A stretch of 64,000 nt of DNA, from contig NZ_JBLKNW010000002.1 in the NCBI RefSeq assembly GCF_051414035.1, positions 434,001 to 498,000 on the forward strand. The letters run 5' to 3'. The notes beneath the pieces are model-generated. The model was not told the DNA's origin and did not search any database. It saw nothing but the letters and a program-made list of their open reading frames with translations. Shown in pieces: positions 52,721 through 61,819 of this stretch; the stretch's first letter is position 1, and each line of letters opens with the position of its first letter. A program made the translations under genes and the position numbers. Origin of the DNA: Halosimplex amylolyticum (GTDB lineage: Archaea; Halobacteriota; Halobacteria; Halobacteriales; Haloarculaceae).

Positions 52721-53095
52721 ATGGAAGAGATCAGCACTAGCGATGCGCCCAGTAGCATCGGTCCGTACTCGCAGGCGATCAAAGACGGCGACACGGTGTA
52801 CGTCTCCGGCCAGGGGCCGGCGGATCCCGAGTCCCGTGAAGTCGAGGTCGAGGACATCCAGGATCAAACCGCCCAGACGCTCGAGAACGTCAGCGCGATC
52901 CTCGAGGCCGCGGGGACGTCACTCGACGACGTTCTGAAGGCGAACGTCTACGTCACGGACATGGACGACTACGACGCGGTAAACGAGGTGTACGCGGAGT
53001 ACATGTCGGATCCGTTCCCGGCGCGGTGCGCGGTCGAGGTGTCGGATCTGCCGATCGACATCGGCGTCGAGATCGAAGTCGTCGCGTCGTGCTGA
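52721..53095 (+). CDS. ridA: RidA-family reactive intermediate deaminase
   Basis: This 124-residue YjgF/YER057c/UK114 protein forms trimers that hydrolyse reactive enamines/imines released by pyridoxal-phosphate enzymes such as threonine ammonia-lyase. Family segments are SIGPYSQAIKDGDTVYVSGQ, TAQTLENVSAILEAAGTSLDDVLKANVYV and FPARCAVEVSDLP with the substrate-binding Arg. ATG 52721 is fixed by the TATA box just upstream. A threonine ammonia-lyase gene lies 2.7 kb downstream, a natural source of its substrate. Confidence 0.95.
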   Translation: MEEISTSDAPSSIGPYSQAIKDGDTVYVSGQGPADPESREVEVEDIQDQTAQTLENVSAILEAAGTSLDDVLKANVYVTDMDDYDAVNEVYAEYMSDPFPARCAVEVSDLPIDIGVEIEVVASC

Positions 53096-53111
53096 CGGGG
53101 CGGCGGCCGTT

Positions 53112-53972
53112 TTAGCCGAACGCGAAATCGACGAAGCCGACTACCGAGTCGTCGAGCAACGCGGGCCTCGCTTCGGGGACGGTCATCCGCGCGAGTTTCC
53201 GCCGCTTGGCGAGCCCTGCCTGTTCCAGTTGGCGGGCGATCGCTCTCCGGTTCGGCGCGTCGACGATCACGTCCCGGACGCCCGCGAGATCGCTGACTCC
53301 CCGGACCAGCGGCGTGACTGCGCTCGCGTCCGTCCCTACCACGGGCCCGACTTGCCAGTGGGTCCTACCGGGGCGTGCGATCGCGTACCCGTCGACACCG
53401 CCAGCCCCCCGCGAACAGACGCCGACGGTCTCGGGCTCTGCGAGGAGGGTACGGAGCAGCCCCGTCCTATCGGTGCCGACCTGCGCCCGGTCGAACGCGA
53501 AGATCGAATCGCGGTTCTCCGGTGCGATCGGAGCCATCGCACCGGCAGGATAGTCGCCCGTCTCGCCGACTGGCGCGTCAAGTTTCCCCTGCCACCGGTG
53601 GACTGACTCGACCCGCTCGAATCCGTAGGTACGGTAGATACGGGCTCCCTCGTCGGTCGCGTCCAGCCCGACGACTTCGCCATCGCGGTCGCGGGCGAAT
53701 TCGAGAGCGTGCTCGAAGATCTGCGTGCCGTGGCCCCGGCCCCGATGGTCTTCGTCGACGAGGACCATGCCGATCCAGCTGACCGATTCGCCGTAGGTGA
53801 CCACCGCGGCCGTCGCGACGAGTTCACCGTCCACCGTGCCCGCGAAACAGCCGTCCGGACTCCGATCGAGGAACCGCTTCCAGTCCGCTGCGACCTGGTT
53901 CCACCCCGCTTGCGTCGACAGCGCCAGCGCGTCCTCCACGTCGCCCCCGGTGAGGAGTCGGATATCCAGCAT
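53112..53972 (-). CDS. GNAT acetyltransferase with two domains
   Basis: This is a 286-residue protein. The N-terminal GNAT domain (~1-130) has the acetyl-CoA binding motif MVLVDEDHRGRGHGTQIFEHAL and DATDEGARIYRTYGFERVE. The C-terminal ~150 residues are a second GNAT-like domain (FAFDRAQVGTDRTGLLRTLL ... GYAIARPGRTHWQVGPVV). Such tandem proteins are widespread with unknown acceptors. It converges on ridA with a 16-base gap. ATG 53972 is supported by a TATA box 29-38 bases upstream. Confidence 0.9.
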   Translation of the reverse strand: MLDIRLLTGGDVEDALALSTQAGWNQVAADWKRFLDRSPDGCFAGTVDGELVATAAVVTYGESVSWIGMVLVDEDHRGRGHGTQIFEHALEFARDRDGEVVGLDATDEGARIYRTYGFERVESVHRWQGKLDAPVGETGDYPAGAMAPIAPENRDSIFAFDRAQVGTDRTGLLRTLLAEPETVGVCSRGAGGVDGYAIARPGRTHWQVGPVVGTDASAVTPLVRGVSDLAGVRDVIVDAPNRRAIARQLEQAGLAKRRKLARMTVPEARPALLDDSVVGFVDFAFG

Positions 53973-54000
53973 CGAACGACCTCGGCTTCTCCCGGCCGAA

Positions 54001-54010
54001 GTATATGTTT
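54001..54010 (-). promoter_or_regulatory. TATA box of the GNAT gene
   Basis: The minus strand reads aaacatatac, 29-38 bases before the start at 53972. Confidence 0.6.
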
Positions 54011-54367
54011 GCCGGGGCCGAGCGACGCGAATCGCCGCGACGTCGCCCGTCGCTGCGAATCGACGTTTTACAGTTCCAAACACCGTCTCGGAAGTGGCGT
54101 TCGTCGGCGTGTTCTGTGCCGTTGCTGGGTACTGTCACGCGATCACGGCGTTCGGCGCCGGCCAGGATTACGCCCATAATAGCGTAATCTGAACTCGCAC
54201 CGTTCGATCGACGTCGAGGGTTTTTCCGGGCAGAACCGACAGTTCTGCGCTTCTATCGAGGTATCCCGACATCATCTGCGGAGCTCCGTCGAATCGAGTG
54301 GACGGCCCAGAGACCGAAGCGGGGTTTGAAATTACAAAACGAGATTCTCGCCTGACGGGCAGGGTGA
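54011..54367. other. Spacer without recognised gene
   Basis: I see no convincing gene in these 357 bases between the divergent GNAT gene promoter and the iclR stop codon. Several short frames are open, but none has haloarchaeal protein composition. A ggttttt...cgggcagaaccg segment near 54221-54240 may include the iclR terminator on the opposite strand. Confidence 0.35.
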
Positions 54368-55129
54368 TCAGAGCGACGTGAGGTTGATCTCGATGATGTT
54401 CACGGCCTGCTGGATCATCTCGGGGATCTCGTTTTTCAGTCGTTCCTCGTCGAGACGTCGCTCGGGACCGATGATGCTGATCGCACCGTAGAGCGTCCCG
54501 TCCTGGTCCCGGATCGGGGCGCCGGCGCCGACGAGGCCCTGGATCGTCTCGCCGTGGTTGTACGCGGCGCCGTCCTCCCGGATCTGCTCCAGTTCCTCGC
54601 GAAGTGTCGCCTCGTCGGTGATCGTCCGCGAGGTCTTGGCCTCGAACTCCGTCTCTTCGATGATTCTGTCGCGTTTCTCCGGGGGCATGAACGCGAGCAT
54701 CGCCTTCCCGACGGCGGTGTGGTACAGTTCGTTGCGGTAGCCCACGTATATCTCGGTCTGGACCGCCTCTTCGCCATCGGCCGTGTGGAGGCAGACCCCC
54801 TGGCCGTCCTCCTCGACGGTGAACAGCGCCAGTTCGCCCGTCTCCTCCGCGAGCTTGTCGACTTCCGTCGTCGCCAGGTCGGAGACGTCGATCCGGTCTT
54901 TCGCGTAGTGAGCCAGGTCGAGAAAGCGCAGTCCGAGCACGTACTCCCCGTCCTCCTTGATGACGTAGCCGTTCTCCTCGAGCGTCGCCAGGTGGCAGTG
55001 GGCTGTCCCCTTCGTGACGCCGATCTCGTCCGCGATCTCCGTGACAGTCGCGCCGTCACCGTCCCGCAGGATGTCCACGATCCCGAGGGACCGCTGGACG
55101 GCCTGGACTGGGTTTTTCGCCTCTGTCAT
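54368..55129 (-). CDS. IclR-family transcriptional regulator
   Basis: This is a 253-residue regulator. The N-terminal winged helix (~8-70) contains VQRSLGIVDILRDGDGATV, TEIADEIGVTKGTAHCHLATLEENGYV. The C-terminal ligand-binding IclR domain follows (~75-250), with YHTAVGKAMLAFMPPEKRD, GETIQGLVGAGAPIRDQDG and GAISIIGP. IclR proteins typically control sugar-acid or aromatic catabolic genes near them. It is divergent from the threonine ammonia-lyase gene across a 323-base region with tandem repeats, and it heads the accessory catabolic region. ATG 55129 is fixed by the MTEAKNPVQAVQ start typical of haloarchaeal IclR and a TATA-like element upstream. Confidence 0.95.
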   Translation of the reverse strand: MTEAKNPVQAVQRSLGIVDILRDGDGATVTEIADEIGVTKGTAHCHLATLEENGYVIKEDGEYVLGLRFLDLAHYAKDRIDVSDLATTEVDKLAEETGELALFTVEEDGQGVCLHTADGEEAVQTEIYVGYRNELYHTAVGKAMLAFMPPEKRDRIIEETEFEAKTSRTITDEATLREELEQIREDGAAYNHGETIQGLVGAGAPIRDQDGTLYGAISIIGPERRLDEERLKNEIPEMIQQAVNIIEINLTSL

Positions 55130-55155
55130 ACTCTGGCTGGATATGGGAACACATA

Positions 55156-55165
55156 CCAGATAAAA
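55156..55165 (-). promoter_or_regulatory. TATA box of the iclR gene
   Basis: The minus strand reads ttttatctgg, 27-36 bases before the iclR start codon. Confidence 0.6.
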
Positions 55166-55347
55166 GTTTGGCCATGTAAAACGAATCCGGACGATCGAGT
55201 CGTCGTCCGTGCGGATCCAGCGGCTGGTTCTCGGGCGAGAGCGCCTGTCACTGCCACAGCGACAGACGTCACCGTCGTGGGAACAGGGTCTCGCTCGACC
55301 TCCCGACGGTGACATGGATTACCCGAGGGCGAGCAGATCGGACTGGT

Positions 55348-55418
55348 CGGACGAACGCGTACAGTCCGGATCGGTTGGAAGAACGCGTACAGTCCGGATC
55401 GGTCGGACGAACACGTAC
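55348..55418. repeat. 28-base tandem repeats between iclR and ilvA
   Basis: Two near-identical 28-base units begin at 55348 and 55376, each containing gaacgcgtacagtccggat. A third, shorter, diverged copy follows (ggacgaacacgtacc, from 55404). The array ends at the TATA-like element of ilvA. Each unit contains a ggac...gtcc inverted pair, as expected for a dimeric repressor or activator site. Confidence 0.7.
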
Positions 55419-55427
55419 CATTAAGTC
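55418..55427 (+). promoter_or_regulatory. TATA-like element of ilvA
   Basis: The sequence ccattaagtc lies 26-35 bases before ATG 55453 and directly abuts the tandem repeats. Confidence 0.5.
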
Positions 55428-55452
55428 GCTCCTGGGTAACGTTCTCTCAGAC

Positions 55453-56673
55453 ATGCCAGTGGTTACTGGCGACGACGTCGCCACTGCTCGGTCGCGGTTC
55501 GAGGACCCCGACATCGTTCAGCGGACGCCCATCGACTCCAGTCGAACGCTCAGCGCTCGGACCGGCGCGGACGTGTTCCTGAAGATGGAACACCTCCAGC
55601 GCACGGGCTCGTTCAAGACGCGGGGTGCGTACAACAAACTGCTCGACGTGGCCGCCCGCGACGACGTCGACGAGGTCGTCGCGGCGAGCGCCGGAAACCA
55701 CGCCCAGGGCGTCGCGCTCGCGGCGCGCGAGACCGGCGTCCCGGCGACGATCGTCATGCCGACGACCGCGCCGCAGACGAAGATCGACGCCACGCGCGGC
55801 TACGGCGCCGAGGTGGTCCTCGACGGCGTGGACTTCGGGGGCGCCGTCGACCACGCGGAGCTACTGGCCGCCCGCGACGGGGCGGAGTTCGTCCACGCCT
55901 TCGACGACCCGGCGATCGTCGCCGGGCAGGGGACGGTCGGGCTGGAAATCGTCGAGGCAGTCCCCGACGTGGACACTATCGTCGTCCCGGTCGGCGGCGG
56001 CGGGCTCGTCGGCGGGATCGGCGCCGCCCTCGCCGACGAGCGCCCGGACGTCCGGATCGTCGGCGTCCAGGCCGACGACGCGGCGACGGTCCCGGACAGC
56101 CTGGACAAGGGAGCGCCCCTGCCCGCCGAAGAGGTCGACACCATCGCCGACGGCATCGCGACCGGCAACACCGCGGAACTGACCCTGTCGCTCATCGAAG
56201 CGCACGTCGACGAGGTCCTCACCGTCTCGGACGAGGAGATCGCGAGCGGGATCGTCCTCCTGCTCGAACGGGCGAAACAGCTCGTCGAGGGGGCCGGCGC
56301 GGCGTCGATCGCCGCCCTCACCAGCGGCCGGCTCGACGTCGCCGGCGAGACGGTAGTGCCGGTGCTCTCCGGTGGCAACCTCGACATGTCGATGCTGCAG
56401 ACGGTCCTCACACACGAGCTCACGGCCCGCGAGCAGCTGATCCGGTTGCAGGTCCGGATCGACGATGGCCCCGGGAAGATGGCGGCGCTCTCCGACCTGA
56501 TCGCCGACCTCGGCGCCAACATCCGCACGATCCACCACTACCGCGCGGACCGCGCGCTCTCGGTGGGCGAGGCGTTCCTGGTCTTCCTCGTCGAGACGAG
56601 CGGGAACGAGCACGCGACGACGATCGTCGAGGCCATCGAGGAGGAGGGGTACGTCGTCGAACAGGTGAACTGA
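55453..56673 (+). CDS. ilvA: Threonine ammonia-lyase (threonine dehydratase)
   Basis: This 406-residue pyridoxal-phosphate enzyme converts threonine to 2-oxobutanoate and ammonia, feeding isoleucine synthesis or catabolism. The PLP lysine is in GSFKTRGAYNKL, the substrate loop in ASAGNHAQGVALAA, and the phosphate-binding glycines in VVPVGGGGLVGGIGAAL. A C-terminal ACT-like domain (RLQVRIDDGPGKMAALSDLI) points to allosteric control. Length matches the ~400-residue catabolic/biosynthetic form with a single ACT domain. It is divergent from iclR and preceded by the repeat array. Confidence 0.95.
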   Translation: MPVVTGDDVATARSRFEDPDIVQRTPIDSSRTLSARTGADVFLKMEHLQRTGSFKTRGAYNKLLDVAARDDVDEVVAASAGNHAQGVALAARETGVPATIVMPTTAPQTKIDATRGYGAEVVLDGVDFGGAVDHAELLAARDGAEFVHAFDDPAIVAGQGTVGLEIVEAVPDVDTIVVPVGGGGLVGGIGAALADERPDVRIVGVQADDAATVPDSLDKGAPLPAEEVDTIADGIATGNTAELTLSLIEAHVDEVLTVSDEEIASGIVLLLERAKQLVEGAGAASIAALTSGRLDVAGETVVPVLSGGNLDMSMLQTVLTHELTAREQLIRLQVRIDDGPGKMAALSDLIADLGANIRTIHHYRADRALSVGEAFLVFLVETSGNEHATTIVEAIEEEGYVVEQVN

Positions 56674-56774
56674 GCGGATACAGCGCGCCGGGCCGGTCGA
56701 TCGACCCGGTCGCACCGATGGTTTCATACGAGCCGCGCGATATCGCCTACTCGAACCACTGGAGTGAGTCACAC

Positions 56775-57794
56775 GTGAGAGCTATAGTCACCGACGGCAC
56801 TGGCGACATCTGGGAAGAGACGCACGACCGCCCCGAACCGGACCCCGGCGAGGTTCTCGTGAAGGTCCGGGCGGTCGGGATCTGCGGCAGCGACGTCGGG
56901 CTGATCGACGGGGAGGGGCCGCCGTGGACGGAGTACCCGCTGGTCCCGGGGCACGAGGTTTGCGCGGAGGTCGTCGGGCTCGGCGAGGGCGTCGACTCGC
57001 TCTCCGTCGGCGACCGCGTCGCTCTCCACGGGTTCATCTACTGCGGGACCTGCACGGCCTGTCGCGAGGGCCGGTACTACCAGTGTGCGGACCTCCGCGA
57101 GATCGGCTTTACCGTCGCCGGCGGGTACCGCGAGTACGCCGCGTTCCCCGCGTACACGCTGGCGCCGATCCCGGACGGCATCTCCGACCTCGAGGCCTGC
57201 CAGATCGACTCCGCGGCGTGTACGCTCCACGCGATGAAGCGCGTCGAGACGTCTGTGTCGGACACCGCGGCGGTCCTCGGGCCAGGCTCGCTCGGCCTGT
57301 TCGGCGTGCAGTTACTGCGCGCCTGGGGCGTCGAGGACGTGATCCTCACCGGTACCCGGGAGGAACGGCTCGCCGTCGGCCGAGACCTCGGCGCGACGAA
57401 GACGGTCAACGTCCGCGAGGAAGACCCGGTGGAGGCGATCGACGAGTACACCGGCGGCGACGGCGTCGACGTGTGCGTCGAGGCGGCGGGCGCCGGCGAC
57501 GTGGTGAACACCTGCCTGCAGATCGCGGCCAAACAGGGACAGATCGCGCTCACGGGCGTCTTCGACGGGAACCGCGAGATCGACCCGAACGACATCGTCG
57601 CGAAGGAGCTCACCGTCGTCGGCGGCGTCACCGCCTCCCACGCCGGTGACGACGTGATCGAACTGTTCGAGCGTGCGGACCTGACGATCGACGGCATCGT
57701 CACCCACGAGTTCGACCTCGCGGACTACGACGAGGCGATCGAGAGCGTCCAGGAGCGCCGCGACGGCGTCATCAAGGCCGTGCTCCGACCCTGA
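56775..57794 (+). CDS. Zinc-dependent medium-chain alcohol/polyol dehydrogenase
   Basis: This is a 339-residue MDR enzyme of the sorbitol/threonine dehydrogenase branch. Catalytic zinc ligands are Cys37 (GICGSD) and His60-Glu61 (PGHE). The structural zinc is bound by Cys90, Cys93, Cys96 and Cys104 (CGTCTACREG...C). The Rossmann motif is AAVLGPGSLGLFGVQLL. GTG 56775 (read as MRAIVTDGTGD) matches the family N-terminus better than upstream codons. It follows ilvA in the same direction after about 100 bases and opens the cluster of sugar-type dehydrogenases. The substrate is unknown. Confidence 0.92.
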   Translation: MRAIVTDGTGDIWEETHDRPEPDPGEVLVKVRAVGICGSDVGLIDGEGPPWTEYPLVPGHEVCAEVVGLGEGVDSLSVGDRVALHGFIYCGTCTACREGRYYQCADLREIGFTVAGGYREYAAFPAYTLAPIPDGISDLEACQIDSAACTLHAMKRVETSVSDTAAVLGPGSLGLFGVQLLRAWGVEDVILTGTREERLAVGRDLGATKTVNVREEDPVEAIDEYTGGDGVDVCVEAAGAGDVVNTCLQIAAKQGQIALTGVFDGNREIDPNDIVAKELTVVGGVTASHAGDDVIELFERADLTIDGIVTHEFDLADYDEAIESVQERRDGVIKAVLRP

Positions 57795-57817
57795 GTCGCG
57801 GCCGAGCGGACGCCCAC

Positions 57818-58552
57818 TTACCGACCCGTCACGTCGTCCAGGATCGCGCTCCAGAGCTCCGGGAGACCCTCCCATTCGAGGAAGGCGGGCGGGGCCCAGT
57901 GGGGCGCACAGTCGGTCGTAAACGCGAACGCCCGGCCGTCGCCGTGGGGGCCGACGGCGAGCAGCGGATCGTCGCCGACGGTCGCCCAGACGTCGGCGTC
58001 GTCGTCGGCAGCGACGCGGTTGTAGCCGAGCACGGCGGGCCACTCCGCGGGGAGCGAGGCCCCGGGGACGCCCTCGTTGGTCGGGGTGACGCCGGCGGGT
58101 CGCTCGACGCGGTCGTCGGCCGGTTCCATCGAGACGGGGAGGACGTCCGCGAGCGCCGTCCGACCGTAGCGCGCCTGGCCGCCGGCGCCAGAGAAGCTCA
58201 TGTAGCCGCCGATCATCCCGAGCGCGCCACCGTCCGCGACGTACGACGCCAGGAGTTCGCACCGGTCGACGTCCGCCGCTCCGTTGCGGACCGTCTCCGT
58301 GAGCTGGAGTGTGTCGGCGCCGACGTCGCTCAGGATCACCAGGTCGTAGCGGTCGAGTTCCGCTCGCGTCGTCGGGAACTCGCGGGTGGCGACGTGACAG
58401 GGCTGGAACTCGACGGAGGCGCCGGCCACTTCGAGCGCCGCGATCAGGTGGTCGGCCACCTCGTCGTAGGCCGCGGACGTCAGCACGTCCTGGCCCTTGA
58501 TCTCGAAGGTCAGGGTCTGCCAGGACTCCCCTGCGAGCAGTATCTCGGTCAT
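57818..58552 (-). CDS. Putative glutamine amidotransferase-like protein (PF07090 type)
   Basis: This is a 244-residue protein. The opening ILLAGESWQTLTFEIKGQDVLTSAAYDEVADHL is followed by RYDLVILSDVGADTLQLTETV, GGALGMIGGYMSFSGAGGQARY and PVSMEPADDRVERPAGV. Together they match the GATase1-like family of predicted glutamine amidotransferases related to ThuA trehalose-utilisation proteins. The catalytic Cys of true amidotransferases is not evident, so a sugar-binding or modified role is possible. It is oriented against the surrounding genes and divergent from the oxidoreductase at 58838. Confidence 0.85.
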   Translation of the reverse strand: MTEILLAGESWQTLTFEIKGQDVLTSAAYDEVADHLIAALEVAGASVEFQPCHVATREFPTTRAELDRYDLVILSDVGADTLQLTETVRNGAADVDRCELLASYVADGGALGMIGGYMSFSGAGGQARYGRTALADVLPVSMEPADDRVERPAGVTPTNEGVPGASLPAEWPAVLGYNRVAADDDADVWATVGDDPLLAVGPHGDGRAFAFTTDCAPHWAPPAFLEWEGLPELWSAILDDVTGR

Positions 58553-58803
58553 CTGCCACCGTGGACCCAGTCGCGGTTCTCCCCGGGGGCGAAGCGATCG
58601 CACGGGGCTGTCGCGTCGCCCAGCGCTTCCCGGTGCTCTGAGAGTCGAGACTCTATCGTCGGGCTGTCGTCTGGTATCATCCGTCGTCGTCCGAGCGTAC
58701 TCCGATGACCGACGAATAGTTTTTGGTCGTTCACGTGCCCCCTCTCGCTCCCCGCCGGTGGGACGGACGGCCGATCGGTGGTACGCTGGTCGCCTCCCGG
58801 GAA

Positions 58804-58812
58804 ACCTTATTG
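58804..58812 (+). promoter_or_regulatory. TATA-like element of the oxidoreductase operon
   Basis: The sequence accttattg lies 26-34 bases before ATG 58838. Confidence 0.45.
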
Positions 58813-58837
58813 TCGTCGTGGCGTCTCGCTTTCCAGT

Positions 58838-59800
58838 ATGCGAATCGGTATCGCTGGCACTGGATTCATGGCGGAGATGCACGCCGCCGAGTACGCCGAG
58901 ATGGACGTCGACGTCGTCGCCGTGTGTTCGCCGAGCGGCCCCGACGAGTTCCTGCGGTCGTTCGACTTCGGGGCCGACGCGTACACCGACGTCGCGAGGA
59001 TGTGCGAGGACGCCGCCCTCGACGCCGTCGACGTCTGCACGCCGACGCACACCCACGTCGACGTGGTCCGTGCGGTGGCGGAGAACGGGCTCGACGTCTT
59101 CCTGGAGAAGCCTATCGCGGGCACGCTGGAGGAAGCGAACGAGATCTCGCGGATCGTCGACGACGCCGGCGTGCGGTGTATGGTCGGCCACGTCGTGCGG
59201 TACGTCCCGAGCTACCGGGAGGCGCGTGACCTCTCGATCGGCGACCCCGGAGTCGCGCGGGCGCGACGGCTCTCACCGTTCCCGGACTGGGGTTCGGGCG
59301 ACTGGTTCGCCGACCGTGACAGGAGCGGGGGCGTCTTCGTCGACCTCGCGATTCACGACCTCGACTACCTGCGGTGGTGCTGGGGTCCGGTCGAACGGGT
59401 GTTCGCCCGTCGCCGGCGGGAGTCCGAGGCCGAGCACGGGTTCGCCACGCTCCGCTTCGAGAACGGCGCCGTCGGCTACGTCGAGGCCTCGTGGGCCCAG
59501 CCGGAGTCGCGGCCGCTCACGTCCGAACTCGAACTCGCGGGCGACGACGGCCTCGTCGAGTTCGACAGCGACGACGAGGCGGCCTACTGCGAGTGGACGG
59601 ACGATGGCGTGACCGTCGAGAGCCCGCTGGCGAAGTCGGGCTATCGGCGCGAGCTCGAACACTTCGCGTCTTGCGTCGAGTCCGGGACCGATCCGGACGT
59701 CGGGCCCGCAGCGGCGATCGCCTCGCTCCGGCTGGCGCTCGCCGCCGAGCGGTCGGCCGACCGCGGTGAACCCGTCGCCCCGGAGGAGGTGATCGCGTGA
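58838..59800 (+). CDS. Gfo/Idh/MocA-family oxidoreductase
   Basis: This is a 320-residue NAD(P)-dependent oxidoreductase acting on sugars, inositols or their derivatives. The Rossmann motif is GIAGTGFMAEMHAAEY, the catalytic EKP motif is FLEKPIAGTLEEANEI, and the C-terminal alpha/beta domain has FVDLAIHDLDYLRW with the conserved Asp/His. It overlaps the next oxidoreductase by four bases (59797-59800), so the two probably act in one pathway. Confidence 0.94.
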   Translation: MRIGIAGTGFMAEMHAAEYAEMDVDVVAVCSPSGPDEFLRSFDFGADAYTDVARMCEDAALDAVDVCTPTHTHVDVVRAVAENGLDVFLEKPIAGTLEEANEISRIVDDAGVRCMVGHVVRYVPSYREARDLSIGDPGVARARRLSPFPDWGSGDWFADRDRSGGVFVDLAIHDLDYLRWCWGPVERVFARRRRESEAEHGFATLRFENGAVGYVEASWAQPESRPLTSELELAGDDGLVEFDSDDEAAYCEWTDDGVTVESPLAKSGYRRELEHFASCVESGTDPDVGPAAAIASLRLALAAERSADRGEPVAPEEVIA

Positions 59801-60786
59801 CGCTCGCCGTCGGCGTCCTGTCGGCCGCCCACCCTCACAGCGACGCCTACGCCGACGTCCTCGCCGACCGCGACGACGTCGACCTGGCCGGCGTCGCCGA
59901 TCCGGACGCCGACCGAGCCCGTGCGTTCGCCGACCGCCACGGCACCGAGTACGTCGACGACGCGGACGCCCTCCTGGCGGCGGTCGACGCCGCGGTGATC
60001 TGCGCTCCCAATGCCGACCACCGGGCGTGGTTCGACCGCGCGGCCGCCGCTGACGTCGACGTCCTCTGCGAGAAGCCGCTCGCGACGACCGTCGACGACG
60101 CACGGGCGATGGTCGAGCGCTGGCGGGAGAGTGACATCACCGCGGGCGTCGCGATGCCCCTCCGGTTCTGTGAGCCCGCGCGGCGGGTGAAGGACGCGCT
60201 GGAGGCCGGCGACGTCGGCGATATCCGGTCGATCTCGGGGACGAATCGCGGCCAGATGCCCGGCGGCTGGTTCGCGGACCCCGACGCCGCGGGCGCCGGC
60301 GCCGTGATGGACCATACGGTCCACATCGTCGATCTCGTCCTCGCCCTCACGGGCGAGCCAGTGGTCGAGGTGTACGCCGAACTCGGCACGCGCTTCCACG
60401 ACGTCCCCGTCGACGACGTCAACGTCCTCTCGATGGAACTGGCCGACGGGACGCCCTTGCTGCTGGACGGCTCCTGGAGCCGGCCCGACGCCTGGCACAC
60501 CTGGGGGGACGCCACCCTGGAACTGACCGGGACCGACGGCACCGTCGCGCTGGACTACACCGACCAGTCGCTCACCTACACCGTCGACGCCGGGCCTGAC
60601 GCGGGCGTCGAGACGGCGTTCTACGGGACGGACGCCAACGCGGCCCTGATCGACGACTTCCTGGCGAGCGTGCGCGAGGGGACCGATCCGGCGATCACGC
60701 CCGACGACGGACTCAGGGCCGTCGCCGTCGTCGAGGCCGCCCTGGCGTCTGCCGAGCGGTGCGAGCCGGTCGCAGTGACGGAGTGA
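59797..60786 (+). CDS. Gfo/Idh/MocA-family oxidoreductase
   Basis: This is a 329-residue second member of the family. It starts with GTG inside the previous stop codon. The EKP motif is VLCEKPLATTVDDARAM, and the active-site segment is AVMDHTVHIVDLVLALTG. The N-terminal GVLSAAHPHSDAYADVL replaces the classical GxGxxG, which may alter nucleotide preference. Segments such as RGQMPGGWFADPDAAGAG appear in haloarchaeal sugar dehydrogenases. The substrate is unknown. Confidence 0.93.
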   Translation: MTLAVGVLSAAHPHSDAYADVLADRDDVDLAGVADPDADRARAFADRHGTEYVDDADALLAAVDAAVICAPNADHRAWFDRAAAADVDVLCEKPLATTVDDARAMVERWRESDITAGVAMPLRFCEPARRVKDALEAGDVGDIRSISGTNRGQMPGGWFADPDAAGAGAVMDHTVHIVDLVLALTGEPVVEVYAELGTRFHDVPVDDVNVLSMELADGTPLLLDGSWSRPDAWHTWGDATLELTGTDGTVALDYTDQSLTYTVDAGPDAGVETAFYGTDANAALIDDFLASVREGTDPAITPDDGLRAVAVVEAALASAERCEPVAVTE

Positions 60787-60918
60787 GTCCGCAACGGGAC
60801 CGGCGACCCCGCCGCCGTGCCGACCGACCCGGTCGCGGGGCGGTCGGCTTGCCGCCCGCGGCGACGCCGGAGCCGGGCCACCGCAAGGCTTTCGACCGCC
60901 GGCGTCGACGAACCGCTC

Positions 60919-61743
60919 GTGTCCCGCACAGTGCTAGTCGTCGGTGCCCATCCCGACGACGCCGACATCCGGGCCGGCGGATTCGCCGTACAGTCCGCCG
61001 ACGCCGGCCACGACGTCCGATTCGTCTCGATGACCGACGGCCGCGGCGGCCACCACGAGCAACGCGGCGAGGCGCTCGTCGGCCGCCGCCGTCGCGAAGC
61101 GGCCGCGGCCGCAGAGACGGCCGGCCTCACCGAGTACCGGGTTCTAGACGTCCCCGACGGGCGGCTCAGGCCGACGCTCGAGAACCGTGATCGGGTCATC
61201 GAACTGATCCGCGAGGTCGCGCCCGACGTGGTCCTCACTCACCGGCCGAACGACTACCACCCCGACCACCGCTACACCTCGCAACTGGTCCGCGACGCGG
61301 CGTACATGGTCACCGTCCCGAACGTGTGCCCGGACGCTCCAGCGCTTCGTTCGAACCCGGTGTTCGCGTACCTGCTGGACACGTTCGAGCGGCCCTACCC
61401 GTTCACCCCGGACGTCTTCGTGCCGGTCGGCGACGCGGCGCTCGAACGCAAGTACGACGCCCTCGACTGCCACGAGTCCCAGATGTACGAGTGGCTCCCG
61501 TACAACAAGGGGTCGCTCGACGCGGTCCCGTCCGATCCCGACGACCGCCGCGAGTGGCTGGCGACCGACCCGCTCCCGGGGCTCCAGCAGATGCGCGACG
61601 CGGCGGATCGGTTCCGCGACCGTCTCGTGGACCGCTACGGCGAACAGCGCGGCACCGAGATCGACTACCTCGAAGCGTTCGAGGTCTCCGAGTACGGCGG
61701 CGAGCTCACCGACGAACTGGCCGAGGACCTCTTCTCGTTCTGA
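60919..61743 (+). CDS. PIG-L/LmbE-family deacetylase
   Basis: This 274-residue zinc-dependent hydrolase removes N-acyl groups, typically from N-acetylglucosamine derivatives. The metal-binding motif AHPDDADI (residues 10-17) and RPNDYHPDHRYTS with its histidines are present. GTG 60919 (VSRTVLVVGAHPDD) gives the canonical start of the family; the upstream frame is spacer. It lies between the oxidoreductases and the sulfatase in the same cluster, suggesting processing of an N-acylated amino sugar. Confidence 0.93.
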   Translation: MSRTVLVVGAHPDDADIRAGGFAVQSADAGHDVRFVSMTDGRGGHHEQRGEALVGRRRREAAAAAETAGLTEYRVLDVPDGRLRPTLENRDRVIELIREVAPDVVLTHRPNDYHPDHRYTSQLVRDAAYMVTVPNVCPDAPALRSNPVFAYLLDTFERPYPFTPDVFVPVGDAALERKYDALDCHESQMYEWLPYNKGSLDAVPSDPDDRREWLATDPLPGLQQMRDAADRFRDRLVDRYGEQRGTEIDYLEAFEVSEYGGELTDELAEDLFSF

Positions 61744-61819
61744 GCGGCCGGGTGCAGACCACGTGAGGTGTCGCAGGACGGCCGTCGCGTCGACCGGCGA
61801 CGCCCCGCTCGGCCCCGGA

